64,000 nt of DNA. It comes from CAVTLG01 sp963735495 (lineage in GTDB: Bacteria; Chloroflexota; Ktedonobacteria; Ktedonobacterales; Ktedonobacteraceae). The DNA lies in assembly GCA_963735495.1 (NCBI GenBank), contig CAVTLG010000010.1, positions 248,001 through 312,000 on the forward strand, given 5' to 3'. The translations under genes and the position numbers were made by a program. Positions 36,513 through 46,586 of this stretch are shown here, piece after piece (the first letter of the stretch is position 1; the number at the start of each line of letters is the position of its first letter). Below the pieces are notes generated by a model, which made no database searches, was not told the DNA's origin, and worked only from the letters and a program-made list of their open reading frames with translations.

Positions 36513-38780
36513 ATGCAAGAATTTTTTCTCGATTACTGTCTGACGCAAGAGTTGTCTCACAAAAAGTCGAGGCATACGTACCTTGCTCATGCCTGGCAAG
36601 ATGCGCAACAGAAGCTGGTCATCAAAATATTTGATCCAGACTGTGTCAACCCCGAGCAGGAGCAGGAACAGGGGATGTTGCTTGCGGATATTTTGCTCTC
36701 ATTAAGGCATCCCCATATCGTCCCCATTCTGGACATCGCGATCAAACAGGGGCGGCCCTACGTCGTGAGTGAGTATCGACCTCATGGCTCGTTGGGGCAG
36801 CGCCTGGAGCGTTTGTCGCCCGAGCGCATGGACTGGCCGGAAGCCGTGAGTATCGTCATCCAGCTTGGACAGGCGCTCTGCTATGCTCATGAGCATCGGA
36901 TCGTTCATGGCAATCTCAAACCGGAGAATGTCTTTTATGATATGGATGGCGAGGTGCAGCTCACCGACTTTAGTCTGACCTCCTTTATTGATGTAGCCAA
37001 ACTAGATTATAAGTCGGATCTCTCCACGATCCGCTATATGGCTCAGGAACAGTTTATGGGGAAAACGGATCAGCAAAGCGACCAGTATAGCCTGGCTTGC
37101 CTGGCCTACGAGCTGATTACGGGGAAGCCACCCTTTAATGCTGCAAGTTTCACGTCTCTGTGGGGAAAACATGCGACCGAGTATGCGGCCCCTCTGGCGA
37201 GTGCGGTGCCAAAGATCCCGATGCCCATTGATCTGGCGATCCTCAAGGCCCTGGCGAAAAAGCCGCAGGAGCGCTACGAGGATGTGGCTGCCTTTGTGGC
37301 GGCTCTGGAGCGTGGTTTAGCGATCCAGGTCGTTGATTATGCGTTACCTCGTCTGAACTCTTCAGTTGCCAATAATGCGGATGCTTTTCTCCTGGACAAT
37401 CCGCGTAGCAATCCCTTTTTTACAGAACAGCCAATCTCGTCAGCAGGCAATCCTCGTTCGCTCTCAGGCACCAGACCACTGCCGCCGTCAGGCACCAGAC
37501 CGCTGCCGCCGTCAGGCACCAGACCGCTGCCGCCGCAAGCGGGTAATACCAGGCCGCTGTCGCGGCCATCTGGTGAACTTGGTCCCGCTTCTCCAGAGAA
37601 CACGTTGGCAGCATCCCCACTCCCTGCCGTGCCGGAAAATGCTGAGGAAGTCAACCTCTTTGAGTCTTTGTCCACACCCAATCCCTCTACTCCAGGGCGC
37701 ATCGAGCTCGGGTATGAGGCATTGCGGTCGTATGCGCAAACGACGAATGCGTTACACCTGCATGCCAGTGATACCCATGCTGATCATGAGGACCTGCCGG
37801 CTCTTGATGGGGCCGAGCAACATGTCGCGGATGCGCCAGAGCAGAGCGAGAGAGCAAGCGCACGGCAAGCGGCGGCATCTCAAACGACGGAGGTTGTCGC
37901 GGTATCTTCAGCGCGCTTGCCGCAGTCGCGCGGACGTAAAAAGGCTCCGGTGTTTTGGATAAGCCTCGTGTCGATCCTGGTGATCCTGGTTGGGACTCTG
38001 GGATTATCCGTCTTTGGCGCCTCATTTTTGCCGCTTCACCTCTCCAATATTGATGGGCAGCAAGTCATTCAGAGTGGCAGCACACAAACAGTGGTCGCTT
38101 ATGCTACTGATGCGCTGCCAGTAACTCCTGCTGCGCGTTCACGTGTGCAGCAGCAGGCAACGGTTGGCGCTCATGCGACCGTGCCGACATCGCTGCAACC
38201 ATCGCTCCTTCCGACGGCCACGCCGACGGCCAAAAGTGCGCCCAAGACTGGGACGGGGTCAACCAGGGCAACCCCTACGCCTGTACCTATCGTACCGACA
38301 CCCACACCGACGCCGAAACCCTCTGGTACTGGCAGTGTACAGATTAATGCGGGAGGAGCCGGTAGTGGTGCTTACATCGCTGATACAGACTTCACAGGTG
38401 GAGCAGAATCAGATACAGGTACTACCGTAGATACCAGTGATGTGAGCAACCCGGCACCTGAGAGCGTGTACCTGACCAATCGTGTCGGTGGCTCCTTTAG
38501 CTACAGCATTCCCGATCTGACACCTGGGGATGCTTACACGGTGCGCCTGCATTTCGCTGAGACGTACTGGAAGAAAGCCGGAAAGCGTGTTTTCAATGTC
38601 GCGATCGATGGCCAAACTGTGCTGAGTAATTTTGACATTATTGCGACTGCCGGAGGAGCGGACATAGCAGTAGTTGAGGCGTTCACAGTGACAGCGCCGA
38701 GTAGTGGGACGATGACCATCCTGTTCACTTCGGATGTTGATCAGGCGCAGATCAATGCTATCCAGGTCCTGGCTGACTAA
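36513..38780 (+). CDS. Pseudokinase-malectin transmembrane receptor, copy 2
   Basis: 755 residues, the longest copy. It has the same degenerate kinase signature (HGNLKPEN, DFS). In addition APE is changed to AQE (YMAQEQF), so activation-segment anchoring is also altered. The linker carries three exact-in-frame 24-bp repeats (GTRPLPPS) that explain the extra length. The span contains SLVSILVILVGTLGLSVFGAS. The malectin-like domain (VQINAGGAGSGAYIAD) contains NRVGGSFSYSIPDL, matching copy 3 in this region, while the kinase and linker match copy 5. Start as in the other copies, after GGTGGA. Confidence 0.85.
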   Translation: MQEFFLDYCLTQELSHKKSRHTYLAHAWQDAQQKLVIKIFDPDCVNPEQEQEQGMLLADILLSLRHPHIVPILDIAIKQGRPYVVSEYRPHGSLGQRLERLSPERMDWPEAVSIVIQLGQALCYAHEHRIVHGNLKPENVFYDMDGEVQLTDFSLTSFIDVAKLDYKSDLSTIRYMAQEQFMGKTDQQSDQYSLACLAYELITGKPPFNAASFTSLWGKHATEYAAPLASAVPKIPMPIDLAILKALAKKPQERYEDVAAFVAALERGLAIQVVDYALPRLNSSVANNADAFLLDNPRSNPFFTEQPISSAGNPRSLSGTRPLPPSGTRPLPPSGTRPLPPQAGNTRPLSRPSGELGPASPENTLAASPLPAVPENAEEVNLFESLSTPNPSTPGRIELGYEALRSYAQTTNALHLHASDTHADHEDLPALDGAEQHVADAPEQSERASARQAAASQTTEVVAVSSARLPQSRGRKKAPVFWISLVSILVILVGTLGLSVFGASFLPLHLSNIDGQQVIQSGSTQTVVAYATDALPVTPAARSRVQQQATVGAHATVPTSLQPSLLPTATPTAKSAPKTGTGSTRATPTPVPIVPTPTPTPKPSGTGSVQINAGGAGSGAYIADTDFTGGAESDTGTTVDTSDVSNPAPESVYLTNRVGGSFSYSIPDLTPGDAYTVRLHFAETYWKKAGKRVFNVAIDGQTVLSNFDIIATAGGADIAVVEAFTVTAPSSGTMTILFTSDVDQAQINAIQVLAD
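37464..37535 (+). repeat. Three 24-bp tandem repeats in the copy 2 linker
   Basis: Units at 37464-37487, 37488-37511 and 37512-37535, nearly identical (one A/G difference in the first), encode Ser-Gly-Thr-Arg-Pro-Leu-Pro-Pro. Copies 5 and 6 have a single equivalent unit, so copy 2 has expanded. The proline-rich product could bind SH3-like or other partner domains, or act as a spacer. Confidence 0.9.
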
Positions 38781-38845
38781 GCCGGTGCTAGTGGGGGAGG
38801 AGCTTTGTCGATCCATCGCTCCTCCGTATACTATCAGACGTCGCA

Positions 38846-39105
38846 GAGCAATGTTTTTTCCCTCTTTTTGGATCGTTTGTCGCCAGACGATGTTACACAG
38901 TCGTGAAACACTTGTTATTAAAAAGCCATAGCTGTATAGTAGCAGAGAAGGGCAACGTGCAGCATTGGAGCAATTTTTCTATCACTATCAATGCATGCGA
39001 TAGTACATTCCCACGATTAAGGAAGGGCCTTTTCTGTACTCCTGGCCTGTGCATGAAGCACAGAAGCGCGGGTACGCTAGTTTGTGTATTCTGGTGGACA
39101 TATCT
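38846..39105 (+). promoter_or_regulatory. Receptor leader 3
   Basis: Copy of the conserved leader, with TTGTTA (38912-38917), 17-bp spacer and TATAGT (38935-38940). Ends in GGTGGACATATCT before the ATG at 39106. Confidence 0.75.
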
Positions 39106-41190
39106 ATGCAAGAATTTTTTCTCGATTACTGTCTGACGCAAGAGTTGTCTCACAAAAAGTCGAGGTATACATACCTTGCTCATGCTCGGCAAGATGCTCA
39201 ACAGAAGCTGGTCATTAAAATATTTGATCCAGACTGTGTCAACCCGGAGCAGAAGCAGGAACAGGGGGCGTTACTCGCGGACATTCTGCTTTCGTTAAAG
39301 CATCCCCATATCGTTCCCTTTCTGGATATCGCGATCAAGCAGGGGCGGCCCTATGTCGTGAGGGAATATCGACCTCATGGCTCGTTGGAGCAGCGTTTAT
39401 CGCCCGAGCGCATGGACTGGTCGGAAGCGGTGAGTATCGTCATCCAGCTTGGGCAGGCGCTCTGCTATGCCCATGAGCATGGGATCATCCATGGCAATCT
39501 CAAACCTGAGAACGTCTTTTATCATGTGGATGGCGAGGTGCAACTCGCCGACTTTAGCCTGACCCCCTTTATTGATGTGGCTAAATTAGATTATAAGTCG
39601 GATCTCTCCACGATTTGCTATATGGCCCCGGAACAGTTTATGGGGAAAACGGATCAGCGGAGCGACCAGTATAGCCTGGCTTGCCTGGCCTACGAACTGA
39701 TTACTGGGAAGCCACCTTTTAATGCAGCGGATTCCTCGTCCCTGGGGGGGAAACACGCGACCGAGTATGCGGCGCCTCTGGCGAGTGCGGTGCCAGAGGT
39801 GCCGATGCCCATTGATCTGGCGGTGCTTAAGGCCCTGGCGAAAAAGCCGCATGAACGCTACGAGGATGTGGCTGCCTTTGTAACGGCTCTGGAGCGCGGT
39901 TTAGCGATCCAGATCGCCGAGGATGAGGGCGCTTCAGTTGCCAATCCTGCTGATGATTTGCTCCTGAACAATCCTTTTTTAGCAGAACTGTTGACCTCGT
40001 CAGCGGACAATGCGCTGTCGGTGTCGCAGCTATCTGACGAACTCGGTAACTCTTCTCCAGAGAACACGTTGGCTGCGTCTCCATTGCCTTCAGTGCCGGA
40101 AAATGGTGAGGAAGTCGACCTGCTTGAGCCTTTGTCGACTCCAAAGCCCTCCACTCCCAGGCGCATCGAACACGGGTATGAGGCATTGCGGTCGTATGCG
40201 CAGGCGACTAACACGGTACGTACTGACGTCGGTGAGACCGATGCTCGTCATGAGGACCTGCCAGTTCTCGATGGAGTCGAGCAACGTGCCGTTGAGACGC
40301 CTGAGCAGAGCGAGAGGGCAAGCGCACGGCAAGCTGCGGCGGCTCAAACGACGGAGGCCATGCCTGTATCTCCAGCGCGGTTGTCGCAGTCGCGCGCACG
40401 TAAAAAGGCTCCGGTGTTGTGGATAAGCCTGGTATCGTTCATGGTGATCCTGGTTGGTCTCCTGGGCGCATCTGCCTTTGGAGCCTCATTTTTGCCTTTT
40501 CACCTCTTCAGTCGGAGTGGAAGCACACAAAAAGTGGTTGCCGCTGCAACCGATGCGGTGCACATAACGCCTACCGTTTCTCTGCCTGGAGCGGCAACGC
40601 AGATATCGCTGCAACCGTCTACCCGCTCGAATGTTACTCCGACGGCCACAAGCGTCCCGGAGACTGGGGGCGCGCCAGCAAAGTCAGCTCCTACGTCTGT
40701 ACCCATCGTACCCACACCGACGCCGAAACCCGCTGGTACTGGCAGCGTGCAGATTGATGCGGGAGGAGCCGGTAGTGGTGCCTACATCGCTGATACAGAC
40801 TTCACGGGTGCAGCAGCATCAGGTAATGACGCGACAGTGGATATCAGTGGTGTGAGCAACCCGGCACCTGAGAGCGTGTACCTGACCAATCGCGTCGGCT
40901 CCTCGTTTAGCTACAGTATTCCCAACCTGACGCCTGGGGATGCTTACACGGTGCGCCTGCATTTCGCTGAGACGTACTGGAAGAAAGTCGGGAAGCGCGT
41001 TTTCAATGTGGCGATCGATGGCCGAACCGTGCTGAGTAATTTTGACATTGTGGCTGCCGCCGGAGGGGCGGACAAAGCTGTAGTTGAAGCGTTCGCGGTG
41101 ACAGCGCCGAGTAGTGGGACGATCACCATCCAGTTCACTTCGGATGTTGATCAGGCACAGGTCAATGCTATCCAGGTCCTGGCTAATTAA
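39106..41190 (+). CDS. Pseudokinase-malectin transmembrane receptor, copy 3
   Basis: 694 residues. It has HGNLKPEN, DFS, no glycine loop, and the variant STICYMAPEQ (Cys in place of Arg), which is shared only with copy 4, as are SLGGKHATEY and the linker SVANPADDLLL. This copy lacks the four residues GQRLE(R)L seen in copies 1, 2 and 5 (it reads SLEQRLSPER). The span has SLVSFMVILVGLLGASAFGAS. The ectodomain is malectin-like with NRVGSSFSYSIPNL, as in copy 2. An upstream in-frame ATG at 39049 exists, but ATG 39106 is at the conserved position in all copies. It is the intact counterpart of the frameshifted copy 4. Confidence 0.85.
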   Translation: MQEFFLDYCLTQELSHKKSRYTYLAHARQDAQQKLVIKIFDPDCVNPEQKQEQGALLADILLSLKHPHIVPFLDIAIKQGRPYVVREYRPHGSLEQRLSPERMDWSEAVSIVIQLGQALCYAHEHGIIHGNLKPENVFYHVDGEVQLADFSLTPFIDVAKLDYKSDLSTICYMAPEQFMGKTDQRSDQYSLACLAYELITGKPPFNAADSSSLGGKHATEYAAPLASAVPEVPMPIDLAVLKALAKKPHERYEDVAAFVTALERGLAIQIAEDEGASVANPADDLLLNNPFLAELLTSSADNALSVSQLSDELGNSSPENTLAASPLPSVPENGEEVDLLEPLSTPKPSTPRRIEHGYEALRSYAQATNTVRTDVGETDARHEDLPVLDGVEQRAVETPEQSERASARQAAAAQTTEAMPVSPARLSQSRARKKAPVLWISLVSFMVILVGLLGASAFGASFLPFHLFSRSGSTQKVVAAATDAVHITPTVSLPGAATQISLQPSTRSNVTPTATSVPETGGAPAKSAPTSVPIVPTPTPKPAGTGSVQIDAGGAGSGAYIADTDFTGAAASGNDATVDISGVSNPAPESVYLTNRVGSSFSYSIPNLTPGDAYTVRLHFAETYWKKVGKRVFNVAIDGRTVLSNFDIVAAAGGADKAVVEAFAVTAPSSGTITIQFTSDVDQAQVNAIQVLAN

Positions 41191-41259
41191 ACCGGTGATG
41201 ATGTGAGAGGAGCGATGGTGTTGATAATCGCAGTGAATTGATGGTATCAGACGTCGCCG

Positions 41260-41515
41260 CGCAATGTTTTTCCCTCTTTGCGGATCATTTGTCGCCAGAC
41301 GATGTTACATAATGGTGAAACACTTGTTATTAAAAGGCCATAGCTGTATAGTAATAGCGAAAGACAAATTTCAGCATTGGAGTAATTTTCCTGTCACTAT
41401 CAATGAATATGATGTCACATTCCCATAATGAAAAGGACCTTTTCTGTATTCCTGGCTTGTGCATGAAACACAGAAGTATGGGTACGCTAATTTGTGTATT
41501 CTGGTGGACATAGTT
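41260..41515 (+). promoter_or_regulatory. Receptor leader 4
   Basis: Copy of the conserved leader, with TTGTTA (41324-41329), 17-bp spacer and TATAGT (41347-41352). Intact, although the gene behind it is frameshifted. Confidence 0.75.
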
Positions 41516-43593
41516 ATGCAAGAATTTTTTCTCGATTACTGTCTGACGCAAGAGTTGTCTCACAAAAAGTCGAGGCGTACGTATCTAGCGCATGCCCGGC
41601 AAGATGCGCAACAGAAGCTGGTCATCAAAATATTTGATCCAGACTGTGTCAACCCGGAGCAGAAGCAGGAACAGGGGGCGTTACTCGCGGACATTCTGCT
41701 TTCGTTAAAGCATCCCCATATCATCCCCATTCTGGACATCGCGATCAAACAGGGGCGGCCCTATATTGTAAGTGAGTATCGATCTCATGGCTCGTTGGAG
41801 CAGCGTTTGTCGCCCGAGCGCATGGACTGGTCGGAAGCGGTGCGTATCGTCATCCAGCTTGGGCAAGCGCTCTGCTATGCCCATGAGCATGGGATCGTTC
41901 ATGGCAATCTCAAACCTGAGAACGTCTTTTATTATGTGGATGGCGAGGTGCAGCTCACTGACTTTAGCCTGACCCCCTTTATTGATGTGGCTAAACTGGA
42001 TTATAAGTCGGATCTCTCCACGATCTGCTATATGGCCCCGGAACAGTTTATGGGGAAAACGGATCAGCGGAGCGACCAGTATAGCCTGGCTTGCCTGGCC
42101 TACGAACTGATTACTGGGAAGCCACCTTTTAATGCAGCGGATTCCTCGTCGCTGGGGGGAAAACACGCGACCGAGTATGCGGCGCCTCTGGCGAGTGCGG
42201 TGCCAGAGGTCCCGATGTCGATTGATCTGGCGGTGCTCAAGGCCCTGGCAAAAAAGCCGCATGAACGTTACGAGGATGTGGCTGCCTTTGTGACGGCTCT
42301 GGAGCGCGGTTTATCGATCCAGGCCGCTGAGGATGAGGACGCTTCAGTTGCCAATCCTGCTGATGATTTGCTCCTGTCCAATCCTTTTTGGCAGAACTGC
42401 CGACCTCGTCAGCGGACAATGCAGTGTCGGTGTCGCGGCTATCTGACGAACTCGGTAGCTCTTCTCCAGAGAACACGTTGGCTGCATCCCCATTGCCTTC
42501 AGTGCCGAAAAATGGTAAGGAAGTCGACCTGCTTGAGCCTTTGTCGCCTCCAAAGCCCTCCACTCCCAGGCACATCGAACACGGGTATGAGGCATTGCGG
42601 TCGTATGCGCAGGCGACCAATACGCTACGTACTGACGTGGGTGAGACCGATGCTCGTCATGAGGACCAGCCGGCTCTCGATGGAGCCGAGCAACATGCCG
42701 CAGATGCGCCAGAGCAGAGCAAGAGAGCAAGCGTACGGCAAGCGGCGGTGGCTCACACGGCAGTGTCTGAATCTCAAGCCGGGGTGCCACAGTCGCGCAC
42801 ACGTAAAAAGGCTCCGGTGTGGTGGATAAGCCTGGTATCGCTCGTGGTGATCCTGGTTGGCCTTCTGGGTGCATCTGCCTTTGGAGCCTCATTTTTGCCT
42901 TTTCACCTCTTCAGTCAGAGTGGAAGCACACAAAAAGTGGCTGCCGCTGCGACCGATGCGGTGCACATAACGCCTACCGTTTCTCTGCCTGGAGCGGCAA
43001 CGCAGATATCGCTGCAACCGTCTACCCGTTCGAATGTTACTCCAACGGCCACAAGCGTCCCGGAGACTGGGATCGCGCCAGCCAGGGCAGCTCCTACGTC
43101 TGTACCCATCGTACCCACACCGACGCCGAAACCCTCTGGTGCTGGCAGCGTGCAGATTGATGCGGGAGGAGCCGGCGTTGGTGCCTACATCGCTGATACA
43201 GACTTTGTAGGTGGAGCAACATCGAATATTGCCACGACGGTAAGTACCAGTGGCGTGAGCAACCCTGCTCCTGAGAGCGTGTACCTGACCAATCGTTACG
43301 GTTACAACTTTAGCTATGTCATTCCCAACCTGACGCCTGGGGACGCTTACACGGTGCGCTTGCATTTTGCTGAGACGTACTGGACGAAAGCTGGGCAGCG
43401 CATTTTTAATGTGGCGATCGATGGCCGAACCGTGCTGAGTGATTTTGACATTATTGCGGCAGCTGGAGGGCCGAACATACTGGTGATTGAAGCATTCACG
43501 GTGACAGCGCAGAGTGGCGGGACGATCACCATCCAGTTCGCGACGGTCAAGGACAACGCGCAAATCAATGCTCTCCAGGTCCTGGCTGGCTAA
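41516..43593 (+). pseudogene. Pseudokinase-malectin receptor, copy 4, frameshifted in a T tract
   Basis: The kinase part (HGNLKPEN, DFS, STICYMAPEQ) is open from 41516, but the frame is lost at a run of five T's at 42385-42389. Copies 2, 3, 5 and 6 have six T's there, inside the codons for Pro-Phe-Phe or Pro-Phe-Leu. As read, the first frame ends at 42829. The rest of the receptor (linker, RTRKKAPVWW, span, malectin-like domain with NRYGYNFSYVIPNL) is intact in the other frame to 43593. Restoring one T gives 692 residues, close to copy 3's 694. The cytoplasmic part alone could be made from the present sequence, without a membrane anchor. Slippage, a recent mutation or a homopolymer sequencing error are all possible. 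Confidence 0.85.
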
Positions 43594-43794
43594 GCAGGTG
43601 ATGGCGTGGGAAGAGCACTGGCCTGGCCAACGCTCTTCCGTATGGCATCGGACGTCGTAGAGCGATGTTCTTTCTCGCTGTGCTGATGGTGCGCAGGCTA
43701 AGGGCAAACAAAGGGGATCGTGGGAAGTGCTTGCCTGTACCATAGTAGGCGTGGCTAGATCATGGAGCCATCCAGGTTGTAAGCGCCGGGCAAA

Positions 43795-44051
43795 ATGAAA
43801 ATCTGTCCCTCTTTTCGGACTGTTTTGTCGTCAGGCGATAGTACAACGGCGAAACACTTGTTATTAAAAGGCTGTGGTTGTATAGTAATAGCGAAAGATA
43901 AATTTCAGTATTGGAGCAATTGCCCTATCAATATCAATGAATATAATGTCACATACACACGACGAGGAAGTATCCCTTTTTGTACTCATCGTTTGTGCGT
44001 GGGGCGCAGAAGCATGGGTACACTAATTTCTGTATACTGGTGGACATATCT
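43795..44051 (+). promoter_or_regulatory. Receptor leader 5
   Basis: Copy of the conserved leader, with TTGTTA (43858-43863), 17-bp spacer and TATAGT (43881-43886). Preceded by about 200 bases of sequence not shared by the other leaders. Confidence 0.75.
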
Positions 44052-46271
44052 ATGCAAGAGTTTTTTCTCGATTACTGTCTGACGCAAGAGTTGTCTCACA
44101 AAAAGTCGAGACATACATATCTTGCGTATGCCCGGCAAGATGCGCAACAGAAACTGGTCATCAAAATATTTGATCCAGACTGTATCAACCCTGCGCAGAA
44201 GCAGGAACAAGGGGTGTTACTTACAGATATTTTGCTCTCGTTAAGACATCCCCATATCATCCCCATTCTGGACATCGCGATCAAGCAGGGGCGGCCCTAC
44301 GTCGTGAGTGAGTATCGACCTCATGGCTCGTTGGGGCAGCGCCTGGAGCGTTTGTCGCCCGAGCGCATGGACTGGCCGGAAGCCGTGAATATCGTCATCC
44401 AGCTTGGGCAAGCGCTCTGCTATGCGCATGAGCATAGGATCGTTCATGGCAATCTCAAACCGGAGAATGTCTTTTATCATGCCAGTGGCGAGGTGCAGCT
44501 CACCGACTTTAGCCTGACCTCCTTTATTGATGTGGCTAAATTGGATTATAAGTCGGACCTCTCCACGATCCGCTATATGGCCCCGGAACAGTTTATGGGG
44601 AAAACGGATCAGCAAAGCGACCAGTATAGCCTGGCTTGCCTGGCCTACGAACTAATTACGGGAAAGCCCCCTTTTGCGGCGGCGAGTTTCACGTCTCTGT
44701 GGGGAAAACACGCGACCGAGTATGCGTCGCCTCTGGCGAGTGCGGTACCAAAGGTCCCGATGCCCATTGATCTGGCGGTGCTTAAGGCCCTGGCGAAAAA
44801 GCCGCCAGAGCGCTACGAGAATGTGGCTGCCTTTGTGGCGGCTCTGGAGCGCGGTTTATCGATCCAGGTCGTTGATTATGTGCTGCCTCGCCAGAACTCT
44901 TCAGTTGCCAATAATGCGGATGCTTTTCTCCTGGACAATCCGCGTAGCAATCCCTTTTTTGTAGAACAGCCAATCTCATCAGCGGGCAATCCCCGTTCGC
45001 TCTCAGGCACCAGGCCACTGCCGCCGCAAGCGGGTAATACCAGGCCGCTGTCGCGGCCATCTGGTGAACTTGGTCCTGCTTCTCCAGAGAACATGTTGGC
45101 AGCATCCCCACTCCCTGCCGTGCCGGAAAATGCAGAGGAAGCCAGCCTCTTTGAGTCTTTGTCCACGCCCAATCCCTCTACTCCAGGGAGCGTAGAGCTC
45201 GGGTATGAGGCATTGCGGTCGTATGCGCAAACGACGGATGCGTTGCACCTGCAGGCCAGTGATACCCATGCTGATCATGAGGACCTCCCAGCTCTTGATG
45301 GAGCCGAGCAGCAGAGAGCAGAGACGCCAGAGCAGAGCGAGAGAGCAAGCGCACGGCAAGCGGCGGCATCTCAAACGACGGAGGTTGTCGCGGTATCTTC
45401 AGCGCGCTTGCCGCAGTCGCGCGGACGTAAAAAGGCTCCGGTGTTTTGGATAAGCCTCGTGTCGATCGTGGTGATCCTGCTTGGGACTCTGGGATTATCT
45501 GCCTTTGGCGCCTCATTTTTGCCGCTTCACCTCTCCGGTATTAATGGGCAGCAAATCATGCAGAGTGGCAGCACACAAACGGTAGTTGCCTATGCTACTG
45601 GAGTGCTGCCAGGCACTCCTACTGTGCGTTCACGTGTGCAGAAGCGGGCAACGGTTGGCGCTCAAGCGACCGTGTCGACAGCGCTGCAACCATCGCTCCT
45701 TCCGACGGCCACGCCGACCGCCAAAAGTGCACCTAAGACTGGGACGGGGTCAACCAGCGCAACCCCTACACCTGTATCTATCGTACCCACACCGACACCT
45801 GCGCCGAAACCCTCTGGTACTGGCAGTGTACAGATTGATGCGGGAGGAGCCGGTAGTGGTGCCTATATCGCTGATACAGACTATGTGGGTGGAGCAACAT
45901 CGAATATTGCCACGACGGTGAGTACCAGTGGTGCGAGCGACCCGGCACCTGAGAGCGTGTACCTGACCAATCGTTACGGTTACGATTTTAGCTATGTCGT
46001 TCCCAATCTGACGCCTGGGGATACTTACACGGTGCGCTTGCATTTCGCTGATACGTACTGGACGACAACCGGGCAGCGCATTTTTAATGTCGCGATCAAC
46101 GGCCAATCCGTGCTGAGTGATTTTGACATTATTGCGGCAGCTGGAGGGCCGAACATACTGGTGATTGAAGCATTCACGGCGACTGCGGATAGTAGTGGAA
46201 CGATTACCATCCAGTTCGCCACGGTCAAGGACAACGCGCAAATCAATGCTATCCAGGTCCTGGTTGACTAA
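44052..46271 (+). CDS. Pseudokinase-malectin transmembrane receptor, copy 5
   Basis: 739 residues with HGNLKPEN, DFS and intact APE. The linker from about residue 270 on (SSVANNADAFLLDNPRSNPFF and SSAGNPRSLSGTRPLPPQAG) follows copy 2 closely, but the malectin-like domain (GGATSNIATTVSTSG, NRYGYDFSYVVPNL and GGPNILVIEAF) is of the copy 4 type. This is direct evidence of shuffling between kinase and sensor halves. Span: SLVSIVVILLGTLGLSAFGAS. The stalk is rich in Thr, Ser and Pro (TPTPVSIVPTPTPAPKPS). Start ATG 44052 is at the position conserved in all copies. Confidence 0.85.
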   Translation: MQEFFLDYCLTQELSHKKSRHTYLAYARQDAQQKLVIKIFDPDCINPAQKQEQGVLLTDILLSLRHPHIIPILDIAIKQGRPYVVSEYRPHGSLGQRLERLSPERMDWPEAVNIVIQLGQALCYAHEHRIVHGNLKPENVFYHASGEVQLTDFSLTSFIDVAKLDYKSDLSTIRYMAPEQFMGKTDQQSDQYSLACLAYELITGKPPFAAASFTSLWGKHATEYASPLASAVPKVPMPIDLAVLKALAKKPPERYENVAAFVAALERGLSIQVVDYVLPRQNSSVANNADAFLLDNPRSNPFFVEQPISSAGNPRSLSGTRPLPPQAGNTRPLSRPSGELGPASPENMLAASPLPAVPENAEEASLFESLSTPNPSTPGSVELGYEALRSYAQTTDALHLQASDTHADHEDLPALDGAEQQRAETPEQSERASARQAAASQTTEVVAVSSARLPQSRGRKKAPVFWISLVSIVVILLGTLGLSAFGASFLPLHLSGINGQQIMQSGSTQTVVAYATGVLPGTPTVRSRVQKRATVGAQATVSTALQPSLLPTATPTAKSAPKTGTGSTSATPTPVSIVPTPTPAPKPSGTGSVQIDAGGAGSGAYIADTDYVGGATSNIATTVSTSGASDPAPESVYLTNRYGYDFSYVVPNLTPGDTYTVRLHFADTYWTTTGQRIFNVAINGQSVLSDFDIIAAAGGPNILVIEAFTATADSSGTITIQFATVKDNAQINAIQVLVD

Positions 46272-46330
46272 GAGGCTGTGGTGTGAGAAGAGCGCTGGTG
46301 TCGACAACCGGAGTGAATTGGATGGTATCA

Positions 46331-46586
46331 GACGATCTTTCCCTCTTTTTCGGATCATTTGTCGCCAGACGATGTTACATAATGGTGAAACCCTTGTTAT
46401 TAAAAAGCTATAGCTGTATAGTGATAGCAAAAGACAAATTTCAACATTGGAGCAATTTTCCCATCACTATCAATGAAATATGATGCCTCATTCCCATAAT
46501 GAGAAAGGCCTTTTTTGTACTCCTGACCTGTGCATGAAACACAGAAGTATGGGTACGCTAGTTTGTGTATGCTGGTGGACATAGCT
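46331..46586 (+). promoter_or_regulatory. Receptor leader 6
   Basis: Copy of the conserved leader, with TTGTTA (46394-46399), 17-bp spacer and TATAGT (46417-46422). Confidence 0.75.

Noticed and set aside
42889..43743. A 284-codon reverse-strand frame over receptor copy 4
   Set aside because: It lies antisense to the stalk and malectin-like coding region, has no recognisable domain, and similar shadows occur opposite copies 2 and 5.
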